Assembly: GCF_002443255.2 (NCBI RefSeq)
Contig: NW_019211454.1
Span: 26,915,344 to 26,979,343 of the forward strand
Source: Varroa destructor
Lineage: Eukaryota; Arthropoda; Arachnida; Mesostigmata; Varroidae
Length of the DNA stretch: 64,000 bases
Reading direction: 5' to 3'
A model generated the notes under the pieces. The model was given only the letters and a program-made list of their open reading frames with translations, searched no databases and was not told the origin of the DNA. This document shows positions 52,901-61,200 of the stretch, one piece after another. Position 1 is the first letter of the stretch, and every line of letters begins with the position of its first letter. The position numbers and the translations under genes were made by a program.

Positions 52901-55204
52901 TGATATTTTTAGCCCTCGAAGATAATTTGGCGTCTCATGTAGGACTTTGGTCTCGTATCAAGTACACGTATATGTCGATCTTTAACATAAAGTAGATATA
53001 ATCTACATTGAGAACTCTTCAAGAGACATTTGCCTTGCCGCTTGACTGAATTTCAAAATCCATTTATTTAATTATACATACACGAGAAACATAGTAAAGA
53101 TCAGATATAGAGTAAGTATGACACCATAATAAACTCAGTCGGTGTTCGTAAGAATCTATAGCTTCAAAAACCATAATGTTTACGGCTGTTTTCGACGGAT
53201 GCCGCGTATATATTATATCCTGCTGATATGGCATCAAGATTAAATTTTCTTGTCTTAAACAGTTGGTACAGTTTAAATANNNNNNNNNNNNNNNNNNNNN
53301 NNNNNNNNNNNNNNNNNNNNNNNNNNNNNNNNNNNNNNNNNNNNNNNNNNNNNNNNNNNNNNNNNNNNNNNNNNNNNNNATTGATAGGTCATTGGTTAGT
53401 TAAGTTCATATATAAATAGGAAAATTTATTTCTAAAACATAGTGAAATTATTTATATTAGAAAATATTTTTTCAAATAAAAGTATCTTTTTTAGATAATT
53501 TTCAGAGGGATGGACTCGCATGGGCAGATTCTTTTGTATTAAATGTAAAAAAAAAAAAGAAAATGCAAGTCATTTTCATTTTTTGCCGAACAGAAATGCG
53601 GCGTTTCACTTAAATTCTAGTAAGAAATTAATTTATTTTTTATCTGCCGTTACTCTATACGACTTTCTCCCATCTTTTTAATCCACTTATCATTTCTCGC
53701 CAGAGATGTTCAGGTCTAGTGTTGAAACATAGGTTTAGTCAGCTTTTAAAACATTCTTTATAAACGGCTTTTATATTCAGATACACAGCTATGAACTTGA
53801 TCGGGAAAGTTGATTATTTGTGGTGATTCGGTCTGAGGAATATAGTGGGTGCAAAGGAGACTTTCGCTCATGCTTTCTTAGGACAGCTTTCGTAATATTT
53901 TCCATGTGAGAACTGGTATTGTCGCTCGGGTCTTTTCTATTGGATAGCCTCGTTCAATGACGCGTTTAGGCCTGTTATCCATGCTGTTTTCAGCGAGCAC
54001 TTGCCAGTGTACCAGATCCTGCCAGTATTACCATGCTCAAATCATCGTTTTTTCAAGGTGGATATCTGGCTCTGTGCTTAGGCGTATTTCCCGGGTATAC
54101 TCTTTTCGTTCTCTGCTTTATATCGATGTCGAAACACCACTTTTTGGTTACTAGTGACAATTTTATGAAGAAACCTGCCATTATAGCTGGGTGTTGTCCG
54201 CTGTCGGGCGAGATGTTGAGAGTAAATGAAAACCTTTGTTTCCTTAGGCGCATCACTGAGTACATGGTATATTTAGCTTTTTCATTTCTGCTAAAGTTCC
54301 CTACATTTAAGATGCCTGACAATATCCTGATAATCGCACTCTATCTCGGCTGATTAACGACTTGTTTGCCATCCAAAATCTTCCGAACGGGAAAGGTATA
54401 TCCGCAGAGTCAGAGATTCCACCTTTGAACCTAACAAATCAGTTCTAGCAGTCCTCTTAGTTATAAAAACTTCGCTGTGCCTAACACAAGTATCACAGGC
54501 CATTTACGCAGTTTCTGACCTCAGCAAAGGCGAAATGAGGTCAAAAATGCATTTTTTCTACCTGAAACCTCCATCTTTAGAGGCTGACTTTTAAATAAAA
54601 CGCTCTTCATTGACAACAAGCGCAGAGAGAAGAAAAATCTCTTTGGAATGATGACACAGAAGTGAACAAACACTGGAAAGATAAAAGGGCAAAAGACATT
54701 GAAAACAGATAAAAATTACTTATGTTTCAATTAGATAATACAAACAATATAACATTTCGTTAATATAACGAAGAAAAAATAGCAATAAAATAGCCGAAAA
54801 TGTTCACGTGTCTTGAACAATATTATTAAAATCCTACAAATATAGTTCATACAGTATTTATATTTATATTCGGATAGACTAATGACTGTATTAAGCTGTT
54901 AAGTGTATCTCTCAGTTTCACTAATTGACAAGCAATTTATGGACGAGCTGTAAATTGTGAAATCGGTTGCTCACCTCCGAATCCAGGCCGTATTCGACGG
55001 TCATAGTTCTCTTCGGACAGGAGGCTGTCGAGCAGAAGCGATGTGTTTGCCATGATTTTTTTGGAGAGTGTCGACTTGACATCTTCTAACGCGTCGTTGC
55101 CATAAGAAATAGAAGAGGACGACGAAGGAGAAGTACCATTGACGTTTAGTCCACCGTTTCCACCAGTACCGATGGATCGTGTCATCTGCGCCGGATCCGT
55201 CGTG
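19799..55204 (-). CDS. GABA-A receptor subunit, GRD/alpha-like (multi-exon, both ends incomplete)
   Basis: Ligand-gated ion channel subunit of the Cys-loop family, acting in the plasma membrane as one of five subunits around a pore gated by GABA. Joined exons give about 421 residues in one phase: N-terminal segment, loop D motif YFRQSW, WTPDTY, Cys-loop C-x13-C, SYAYS, M1, M2, M3 and part of the cytoplasmic loop. By memory of the families the closest matches are Drosophila GRD ([19 protein letters not shown]) and vertebrate alpha subunits (GSYAY, YATAxDW). The exon sizes 68, 221, 83, 138 and 153 nt and their phases match what I recall of vertebrate GABA-A genes. There are N-glycosylation sites at residues 22 (NGT), 53 (NTS) and 78 (NAT). 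Signal peptide and M4 are not securely located. Family assignment is very sure; GRD orthology is inferred from motifs only. Confidence 0.93.
19923..24066. other. Receptor intron, about 4.1 kb
   Basis: Lies between the charged-helix exon and the proline-rich loop exon. A GC-richer stretch at 20420-20700 and another at 21480-21960 hold short open frames without family motifs. Additional alternative loop exons here cannot be excluded. Confidence 0.5.
24067..24154 (-). CDS. GABA receptor exon: 88-nt charged helix after M3
   Basis: Acceptor ctttttcag precedes 24154; donor gtgaga follows AAG at 24067. It completes the Arg codon of either exon A or B (AG|G) and encodes [19 protein letters not shown] then [10 protein letters not shown], phase 0. 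The 29 residues start the cytoplasmic M3-M4 loop. They are rich in Lys, Arg, Glu and Gln with no helix breaker, so they read as one amphipathic helix continuing from M3, like the MX/MA-type helices of the family. The phase match with both alternative exons supports it strongly, although the sequence itself is not a named domain. Confidence 0.85.
25440..26060 (+). mobile_element. Mariner-type transposase relic (plus strand)
   Basis: The plus-strand frame starting near 25728 contains [20 protein letters not shown] followed by RLEWELL, matching the conserved C-terminal HDNARPHTAK...L..L.WE.L block of mariner transposases, which holds the second catalytic Asp. Downstream, where SPDLAPSDYHLF is expected, the frame is degraded to [15 protein letters not shown] and ends soon after. 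Upstream sequence is broken by stops. The terminal inverted repeats were not identified, so the limits are approximate. The element lies in sequence between the receptor's 24067 and 28170 exons, i.e. in an intron, in opposite orientation to the gene. Confidence 0.65.
26568..26587. repeat. (AT)n microsatellite
   Basis: Perfect AT run of about 20 bases in the receptor intron between the 28170 and 24154 exon edges. Confidence 0.9.
28170..28329 (-). CDS. GABA receptor alternative exon B: M2-M3 with 6' Met
   Basis: A duplicate of exon A, again exactly 160 nt with the same phases. Acceptor ctttcag precedes 28329 and donor gttagt follows GAAAG at 28170. It encodes [29 protein letters not shown] and M3. 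Against exon A it differs at five of 52 residues: 5' Ala to Ser, 6' Thr to Met, linker Lys to Arg, and Ser to Thr and Ala to Thr in M3. DNA identity is 133/160 by hand alignment, with most changes silent. It is an intact, splice-competent copy, so alternative use is more likely than a dead duplicate; expression is not shown by sequence. Confidence 0.9.
28440..28467. repeat. Short tandem repeats AAAC and ATAC between exons A and B
   Basis: Tandem caaa units followed by tandem cata units, in the 191-nt intron between the two alternative M2-M3 exons, close to the donor of exon A. Length changes here would alter the already short spacing between the alternative exons. Confidence 0.8.
28521..28680 (-). 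CDS. GABA receptor alternative exon A: M2-M3 with 6' Thr
   Basis: Exon of 160 nt. Acceptor gtttcag precedes 28680 and the weaker donor gtgcgt follows GAAAG at 28521. It encodes the rest of M2 from A299(5') T300(6') T301(7') V L303(9') T L V T M, then [19 protein letters not shown], and M3 (about 322-348) ending VNYIE. The Lys in LPKV is the conserved coupling lysine of the M2-M3 linker. Thr at 6' is the normal picrotoxin-site residue of GABA channels. Phase in (2 nt after G) and out (AG, completed as Arg) fit the neighbouring exons. A second copy of this exon lies 191 nt downstream. Confidence 0.95.
28681..32491. other. Receptor intron, about 3.8 kb
   Basis: Separates the constitutive M1/M2 exon from alternative exon A. 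A GC-richer patch at 30640-31250 has a plus-strand open frame of 99 residues with no recognised motif. No third copy of the M2-M3 exon was seen here. Confidence 0.55.
32492..32644 (-). CDS. GABA receptor exon: 153-nt exon, M1 and first half of M2
   Basis: Acceptor catttttag precedes 32644 and donor gtaagt follows 32492. It completes Glu (G|AA) and encodes 50 residues plus the first base of Gly. [20 protein letters not shown] leads into M1 (about residues 264-286), which ends SWVAFWINR as in GRD and alpha subunits. M2 begins R294(0') V A296(2') V G298(4'), where the exon ends. Residues just before are N-D-A-A-G-R, so the -2' to 0' selectivity stretch is A-G-R, not the P-A-R of typical anion channels; Drosophila GRD has A-D-R. 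Ala at 2' is the dieldrin-sensitive type. Confidence 0.95.
32645..33264. other. Receptor intron, 620 nt
   Basis: GT at 33264 (gtatgt) to AG at 32645 (tttag) on the minus strand. AT-rich, nothing else seen. Confidence 0.85.
33265..33402 (-). CDS. GABA receptor exon: 138-nt exon, loop B to loop C
   Basis: Acceptor cttgcag precedes 33402; donor gtatgt follows G at 33265. It completes Tyr (T|AT), giving [14 protein letters not shown]. It then runs through [20 protein letters not shown] to LPNG. Loop B has G-S-Y as in alpha subunits, not the E-S-Y/F of beta and RDL subunits that bind the amine of GABA. The loop C region ([11 protein letters not shown]) lacks the YxR motif of principal-face subunits. 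This suggests the subunit supplies the complementary face of the agonist site and normally works in a heteromer. Confidence 0.94.
34991..35024. repeat. Perfect 34-bp palindrome
   Basis: ATTACACATATACATAT is followed directly by its reverse complement with no loop. It can form a 17-bp cruciform. It sits in the intron between the 38358 and 33402 exon edges, with a partial further copy of the arm (TGTGTAATATTTACATATTACACA) just before it. Confidence 0.9.
35114..35133. repeat. Poly-A run of 20
   Basis: Uninterrupted A run in the receptor's 5-kb intron. It could be the tail of a retroposed sequence, but no element is recognisable upstream of it. Confidence 0.85.
38358..38440 (-). CDS. GABA receptor exon: 83-nt Cys-loop exon
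   Basis: Found by phase and motif, too short to show as an open frame. Acceptor atttcag precedes 38440; donor gtaagt follows T at 38358. It encodes [12 protein letters not shown], then [16 protein letters not shown], then the first base of Tyr. The two Cys are separated by 13 residues, the defining Cys-loop disulfide. The loop core is YPLD instead of the usual FPMD, keeping the aromatic, Pro and Asp with conservative Phe to Tyr and Met to Leu changes. PMHL matches vertebrate alpha subunits; insect RDL has PMNL. The intron after the 221-nt exon is only 388 nt. Confidence 0.95.
38441..38828. other. Receptor intron, 388 nt
   Basis: gtgagt to atttcag between the 221-nt and 83-nt exons. AT-rich, the shortest intron outside the A/B pair. 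Confidence 0.88.
38829..39049 (-). CDS. GABA receptor exon: 221-nt exon, loops D and A
   Basis: Acceptor ctgcag precedes ATG TAC at 39049; donor gtgagt follows AG at 38829. It encodes 73 residues plus the first two bases of an Arg codon. [12 protein letters not shown] carries the loop D aromatic and the Arg two residues after it, as in complementary-face (alpha-type) subunits. [13 protein letters not shown] is loop A. At the position of the vertebrate alpha benzodiazepine-site His this subunit has Asn (YINNGK versus FFHNGK). [17 protein letters not shown] is a conserved block. The GRD counterpart has Glu where the exon starts with Met; both exon junctions agree with the family. Confidence 0.95.
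39050..41638. other. Receptor intron, about 2.6 kb
   Basis: gtgagt to ctgcag between the 68-nt and 221-nt exons. A plus-strand open frame at 39832-40077 and a minus-strand one at 41025-41252 show no recognisable motif. Confidence 0.75.
41639..41706 (-). CDS. GABA receptor exon: 68-nt exon, first beta strands
   Basis: Too short for ordinary ORF finding. Acceptor ttttccag precedes 41706 and donor gtgagt follows 41639. It completes a Gly codon with the previous exon (G|GA) and then encodes 22 residues beginning [13 protein letters not shown] and ending FGPVSENDM, phase 0. [10 protein letters not shown] is a signature shared by GRD and vertebrate alpha subunits. The NAT is a possible glycosylation site. 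The 68-nt size is the same as the corresponding exon in vertebrate GABA-A genes as I recall them. The preceding intron is about 13.3 kb and contains the assembly gap. Confidence 0.93.
45367..45386. repeat. (AT)n microsatellite
   Basis: Perfect TA run of about 20 bases within the large receptor intron. Confidence 0.9.
45877..45902. repeat. AT-rich microsatellite, interrupted
   Basis: TA run with a single C interruption, inside the large intron. Confidence 0.8.
46147..46382 (-). CDS. Unidentified terminal-exon-like open frame inside the big intron
   Basis: An acceptor with a good pyrimidine tract (cacttctatctag) is followed at once by an open frame: [20 protein letters not shown], then [44 protein letters not shown] and a TAA stop. 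Amino-acid composition is balanced (Trp, Pro, Cys, Gly, Tyr), unlike AT-rich noise. If real it is the last coding exon of a gene nested in, and on the same strand as, the receptor's 13-kb intron. No family is recognised. Its phase (0) does not match the upstream receptor exon (phase 1), so it is not a receptor exon spliced from 54975. Confidence 0.35.
47124..47149. repeat. Hairpin with 10-bp perfect arms
   Basis: AACTCCTATA, a six-base loop TGTATC, then TATAGGAGTT. Inside the large receptor intron; no T-run or gene end accompanies it. Confidence 0.8.
51529..51713 (-). CDS. Unidentified exon-like open frame in the big intron
   Basis: A T-rich tract and AG (tttttttttcgttaacgtag) stand before 51713, followed by an open frame of about 61 residues. 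It includes [33 protein letters not shown] and [11 protein letters not shown] and ends in TAA. The incoming phase (two bases) is compatible with the receptor exon ending at 54975, so splicing would give a truncated, secreted-type fragment. One frame in three would fit by chance, and nothing in the protein is recognised. The length could also be a random open frame. Confidence 0.2.
53280..53379. other. Assembly gap of 100 N
   Basis: Exactly 100 undetermined bases, the usual convention for a scaffold gap of unknown size. Flanks are AT-rich. Any open frame read across it is meaningless. The true size of the receptor intron containing it is therefore unknown. Confidence 0.99.
53794..54322 (-). 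mobile_element. Mariner-type transposase relic (minus strand)
   Basis: Minus-strand frames show in order [20 protein letters not shown] then [11 protein letters not shown] (family: ivTGDEKWcfydN.KrkkqwlsPGqtPkprar), then after stops HLEKTMI and [13 protein letters not shown] (family: KtMlciWWD..GvihyelL). Next is [27 protein letters not shown] and SDRITTN (family: HDNARPH...L....LPHPPYSPDLAPtn). Frameshifts and stop codons interrupt it, so it is inactive. It lies about 0.4 kb from the 100-N gap, inside the receptor's largest intron and on the same strand as the gene. Ends not determined. Confidence 0.6.
54975..55204 (-). CDS. GABA receptor exon: N-terminal extracellular segment
   Basis: Exon of 230 nt. 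Its acceptor is tttctag just above 55204, and its donor gtgagc follows the last base G at 54975 (GGA G|gtgagc). It encodes 76 residues: a Gly/Ser/Asn-rich stretch (residues 7-36), then [20 protein letters not shown], the typical start of the GABA-receptor extracellular domain (alpha: NYDNRLRPG). Sequons NGT at 22 and NTS at 53 are present. It begins with the third base of a codon, so an upstream exon ending with two bases of a codon must exist. A shorter version starting at the internal AG before ATG at 55185 cannot be excluded. The low-complexity Gly/Ser region is probably a linker behind the signal peptide. Confidence 0.88.
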
Positions 55205-58200
55205 CTAGAAACAAATCAATGAGAGGATAGCGAAAACAATACAACCACGTTACGAATTCAACGTAAAGCTTTTTCATACACACAATATGTGTAGCCAGAT
55301 ATCTACACAAATATTAAACAAAGACGTATAAGTTTATGGCCGATCCCAGTCTTAGCATCCTTATGTAAGGTTCTAAGCTTGGGAACTGCTATCCTCCTGC
55401 TAACCTATTTGCTCGTTAGTTCCCGGAAACATTATAAAACGTCCAAAACAACATCCAATACAAACACGAATCACTTCCGGTTGCTAAAATTATCGATAGC
55501 TTTAGACAGTATCTAAATACTAAATGTCCTATGTAAATTAAATGTAAATTCTAGTAATCTTAGCATATTTCTCATTGCTTTTGTCTTTAGTATAGGTCTC
55601 ATTATTAACAGTTCAGTATTTCACATTGCCTGAACTGTAATCACACCCAAGTGTGTATCTTTTTACGGCAATCATTTTACGTGCCGGTTTTCCCAATTCA
55701 TTTGCCCATCCATTGTCCGTTGACACACGTCATAGCATACACACTACCATATTCACTTTTTTAAAGTGTAGTCTTTAACTCTGAAAGTCTTTTTTGATAA
55801 TGACGGCGCCTTTTTATAAGCCCACATTGTTTTTAGGGATTTGCTTCTGCTTGCTCTTCTACTCAATGTTGGCAGGTGAGTTCGGGTAGAAACCCAGACT
55901 TGTTTTCCTTCTTTAGCCACGGCAGCAGGGGCTAGAACATCCGGTCGAGCTGAAATTTCCCTGACACGGCTCTCATTACTATGACCACCGCCGCTACAAC
56001 CAAGAACAACTTTCGGCACATTGGTAAACCCGACCAGAAAGTAAAAGGGAACGAGGGAGAATTTGCATATGTACGAGGCCGACAGAGAGGGCCATGCAAA
56101 AGGGAACCAGCTAGAGAGAGAAACAAGTGGAATCTGTCAGCGCAGGATTACCTTCAAGCTCTAGAAGCGTTTCAAAGCGGGTGTTCTGTAGACCAACCTA
56201 AATTTTCCAGCTATCCTGATTTTTGGTCAGGGTATCAGCATGAGACGACCTCCTGGTAACCTGTACGGGAATGACGGTATAGACGGATGAACGGTCGTTC
56301 GTTTGGTTGGCTATTGGCCGGCAGCTGGTAGCTAATTGCTAGGCATTAAGGTACAGAAGAATAAAATAGGGACAGACAGCGTTCGCAGAGCAGGCGTTCG
56401 AACTACACGTACTGGCAGCCGTAGAGCACAATGGGACCTAATCAACCGTCTACGTTTTTCCTTTTACTTTGACCTAATTCGTACTATTTAGATAGATAGC
56501 CGAGAGCTATATATTTGTTGTTTGTGGGAACGTATTTTAGCTTAAGCGGCCGTTTCGTTCCCGCAGAGTCTATATCGCTCCTGTTGTCGCGCCTTTTCAC
56601 GTATTTTTGCAGCTAGTTCAACTTGAAAGACAAGGAGCGTCACGGGATCTCTATACATTCCTGAAATGTCGAGTCCGTGATTTCCTGTAGATACGCTGTT
56701 CATTGAATTAGGGACGGCTTGTTCCATTCTCCTCCTTGCTCAATCCCGTTTCGGACAAGACACGTTCCGAAAGAAGGGCATCGCCAACGTGACCTCCCAG
56801 CTGCTCAAAACAACAGCTGGTAGAACAGCAATGCACAACGTTCGAGTACTTGCCGGCCGCGCATCCGCCATCCAACAGTAATGTGAGTAACAGAGTCATA
56901 CATAAGTGAGACCGAGAATAACGGTATAGGCAAACGAATAGCTGAACTGGCAAATATGACATTTTGTCTCCACGGAAGAACTTATAGTAGCTCAGCGAGA
57001 AACAAGTAGTATACAGGGGACCTCAAGCACCACTCGTTTCATATATAGACCTGTGTCTCGCAGGAGTAACACACGCATGAAGAACATAGCTTAGAAATGG
57101 CAAGAGTAACAGTAAATGTCGAGGCAATGCATAATTCCGTGTGTCAAATATACGAAAAGACATTAACAATAGGAAGAGTTTACCTAACTAAGCGTCACTG
57201 AAAAAATTAGACAAATGTTGAGCGTTGAAAATTAAGCCAGAGTAGATTACAGTAGGATTTAAAACATATTAAAAAAATATCTGTGGATATATTCCAACGT
57301 TTTACTTCGTCGAATGTATGGAAGATCATTTCTGTTTATAATTTCCGGTAAAATAGAATGGTCAGTGTCGTGCGAGATTATTATACTTATTAAACTCAGA
57401 TTATGGCATGAAACTGGTAGTTATCTAACACAAGCAATTGGCTGTTCGCATATATATAGTTTCGATATCTTGGCACCCTTTTTGAAATTTGATAAAAGCA
57501 GATCAAGGCACTGGCAGCGCGATGGCACTTATGCATTCGACAAAACTCGTCTAGGGCGCGAACCTTTCCTTCTTCAAGTACAAAGTTAACTGTAAATAAT
57601 TAGATTCACTACTACTGTGATCCACTTAGATAGACGGGCCGAAGCATCGTAAACTGCGAGGTAATCATAAGCCTTGAGGACCGTACTTACTTGCGAATTT
57701 TTATTTTGAACCGTCTGTGACCTTACCCTATATTTAAAGCCTTATACCCGCTAATTTATGGAAGGTAGGGCGGTTCTTGAAATAGAGATGTGCGCTTTTA
57801 AAATGTTTACTTGCCTAGCCACTGTTAATATTTCTCACTGTATAGGGTAGCACCAAGATTCTCAGTGAGCCTCTTTAATCGATAACCATCGGGTTTTTTC
57901 TTCGCTAAATGGCACCGTATTCTTTTGTAACCTTTTATCCTGGATAAAGCCAGCTAAATCCTTGGTTATACCAACAGTTTTTAGGTATATGAGACGAATT
58001 TCTGCAATTAATGTCCTTGTAGCTTTTGCTGTTTTGTTTCCCAACGCAAAAATTCCACTCCTATAAAAATAACGCAAAACGTTCGGTAATAGCAAAAAGG
58101 TAAAATAGGAATAGAAAAATGATTATCTGCGTATTGTTTGTGTGTGTTTTCTGATCCCGACATTTTACCTAAGTATATGTACCCACCATAAATAATCCTG

Positions 58201-61200
58201 CATTCGAAGCTGGCATATGGACTCGACAGATATAAAATTGATGATGACACAAAGCAATAGCAAATGTTTTAGGAACACATGAATATTTTTACGTTACAAA
58301 AATGAATACTTTTACGTTGATTTTTTTAGTTCAACCAAGTCAGCTAGTTACTCGTACATATTTTTCAAGCTAATCGAAAATAAAATACTAACTATTTTTA
58401 TAAACAAGGAACAAAAAAACATAATTAACTGTCTTATTCATATTATCGTTAGGTTATTATTTGGAATGACAGCTTGTATCATATAAGTATGGAAATTACA
58501 ACCCGTGTTAATCTCATAACAATATATATGTATAAGCTTTAATGTTACGTTGTCCGCATGTTATTCTGAGGATACAATAATTTCTTATAATGATAAAACA
58601 CCTGCAACCGTATAGGATTTGTGTTAAAGCAAAGATTTTTTTCCCTGAGAAAATCTCTATGAGTGAGCATGCCGTTTTCCGTATGTAGATTTATTTACTG
58701 CTTTAGAATTATCTGTTTGTTGGCAGTCTATACAAATTGGAAAATAGCAAAAGATTAATTAAATAAATGTCGAAAATGACGGTCTGTTTGGGCGACCCGG
58801 TGCATTGAGCGTGGTTGACGCGAACGGTAAGCCCATTTCCATCGAAATGCCTTATCTTGTTAGACGGCGAATAAGTGGATTGGGACAATCGGCTACTAAA
58901 AGAAGTTTGGTAGAAAGACTAAGTTAGAACTACAGGATGACCGGTGATTCACAAAAGACGGGCTTATACAAACTGTATGATCCAATAGTGAATAGTTTTC
59001 GTGGACTTGAGTTCGAAAACGAAGTTTTTTGGAATGCAAATATGATACATATACGTCTAGACAGGAGGCTATAGATTTCTATCGAAATCAAAATGGTCAA
59101 TATATTGAAATGAGATTTGCAAATATTGTGACATGACATACATGAAGAGGCTCAACGTAAAGCTGTTGTGTTGCATCTTTCATATGAGATGATGCCTTAT
59201 AATGATTCCGGAGATAAAACTCTAGGCACTTAACTTTTGACACATAGAAGTCATGCGGTTGGTTATAAACAGAAGCTTCGCTCCTAAATCAGTACATCAC
59301 ACTCCTGATCACACACTAAACCTGGTTACTAAGAAAAACAAATCGCAGACGTAAATAAGCATAAAGCAATAGGCAGATACAAAAATGACCTATTTCTATA
59401 TGAGGAAAAAACACAGGTTTGAATGATACGGGATAAGAAAGAAACACATTTTTAGAAATAAACGATTTTCGTTCGTAAGGTTGGCCGTATGTACCTCGTA
59501 CAGACCTGTTATTTTACATCACGAACAACCTTTAATTTTGTACAGTAATCTCTATTGGTAATACAAAAAAAGCAAAATACAACTTTCCCGCTGTAAAAAT
59601 GTGTGTAATGCAATTGTCTAAGCCAACAGTCGGTTTACTGTTTCTATTAGGCCCACTAGCCTAGGCCTTAACGTCGTCAAGGCGATAATTCGGTAAACGG
59701 GGCTAAATCGTTCGACTTGTTAAGCTTTAAGGCTGGTGTCCTATTTGTTCCTTTTAATGTCTTTTACTCTCGGCGGTGTAGTGCTTTCTTTATATCCTAA
59801 CGCAGCTGGTGATGATATGAAATCAACAAAAGGATTATTTTGTGGATGAAAATAGGCGCCTAATACATATGATTAAATTTACTATTCTATTACATTCTTC
59901 ACTTTAAATGACATGCAGTAAATGAAAGTACTTGGCCAATCGCACATCTCATTATAATCGAGTGACGGATAATATCGTATCTCCCACCTTATGCTACTAG
60001 TTGGCACTATCTGCATGTATTATTAGCAAAAATAATTGAAAAGTATTTCAGTTTATCTATAAATAGTCTTGTTGTCTTAATACTTATTATTTTCGTAAAC
60101 CAATTTTTCATAAAAAATTTATAACAGTTTTCGACTGTGAGGGCACGGAGTCTTGACTTACTGAGCTTACATCGCAAAGAGCAAAGGCCCATTATTGTCT
60201 TAGGCGCCCCTCTTTTTTGTTAAGGCGTTCACATCAACTTTCTGGTTCTAAGTTGCTTTTTTCGGTTTCACGCAATACCCGCCGTCCAGAGCTACTTAGA
60301 TTGCAATGCAATTTCAGGTTACCTTTATTACACCAAAGGGCAAAAATTGTTAATAAATGAACAATATTTCAACAGTTCATATAATGACCATATTAATAAT
60401 AGCTCTGTATTATAGTCATTTATATCTTTCGAATTTATTTGTAATGAAGTTCACGGCTAACTCTTTATAAACATATAGCATAGAATTTGATCATTCTTTT
60501 CGGGCCACCTCTAAAGGACCAACTCTTTTCGCTACGGCGATCATTTTCTCGTATATTAACAGTCGTTTTCACCAGATCGGAGTAGCCAATATATGGTTTG
60601 CCTTAAAATGCAATTCATGCATAACTTAAAAAGTTAGGATGGCTCTAACTACGCTATATTTGAAGGTAAGTTCACAAACAAACCCATTCTGCGCTTTTTC
60701 GGCAGCGCCTATCATTTTGTCCTCACATCAAGCAGGCAAACCCCAAACGAAGATAGACGTTTGGGAAATATCGTAAAGGTTAGTAGAAAATTTCCTGCTT
60801 TCAAGTGTAAAGCGTCTAAAAATTATATTTACGATGTGTGATTATGTCATTGGCGACCTGCCATATCGAAACGATGTTTACGGCCCATCGGGGTAATGAG
60901 TGGCCTCCTAGGAACTACATAACTTATCAAAAGTCATCAGCAGGAGACTTATGCCAAACTTTAGCTAGCAGTTTAAGAAGTAATTAATAACTTGCGATTG
61001 ACTTAGTAAGCACCTTGAAAGAATTAAGATAAATGTCATTTAATCTCTTGCTGACTGTGGATTATTAAAGCGAGCTGCGCTGCCATTATGCCAACGTTAT
61101 GTTCACGAACAGACGTTGATTAGTACAAAAAATCGCGATATGGTCGATTATTATTTTTTATAAAAGTTAATTTTTTAGTTCTCAGACACTAAATACTCTT

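Larger units (their letters stand above)
41707..54974. other. Receptor intron, at least 13.2 kb with gap
   Basis: gtgagc after 54975 to ttttccag before 41706. Contains a mariner relic, the N gap, AT repeats, and two unassigned exon-like frames (46147-46382 and 51529-51713). A GC-richer patch at 49920-50640 and open frames at 47864-48217 and 48843-49066 have no family motif. Confidence 0.6.
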
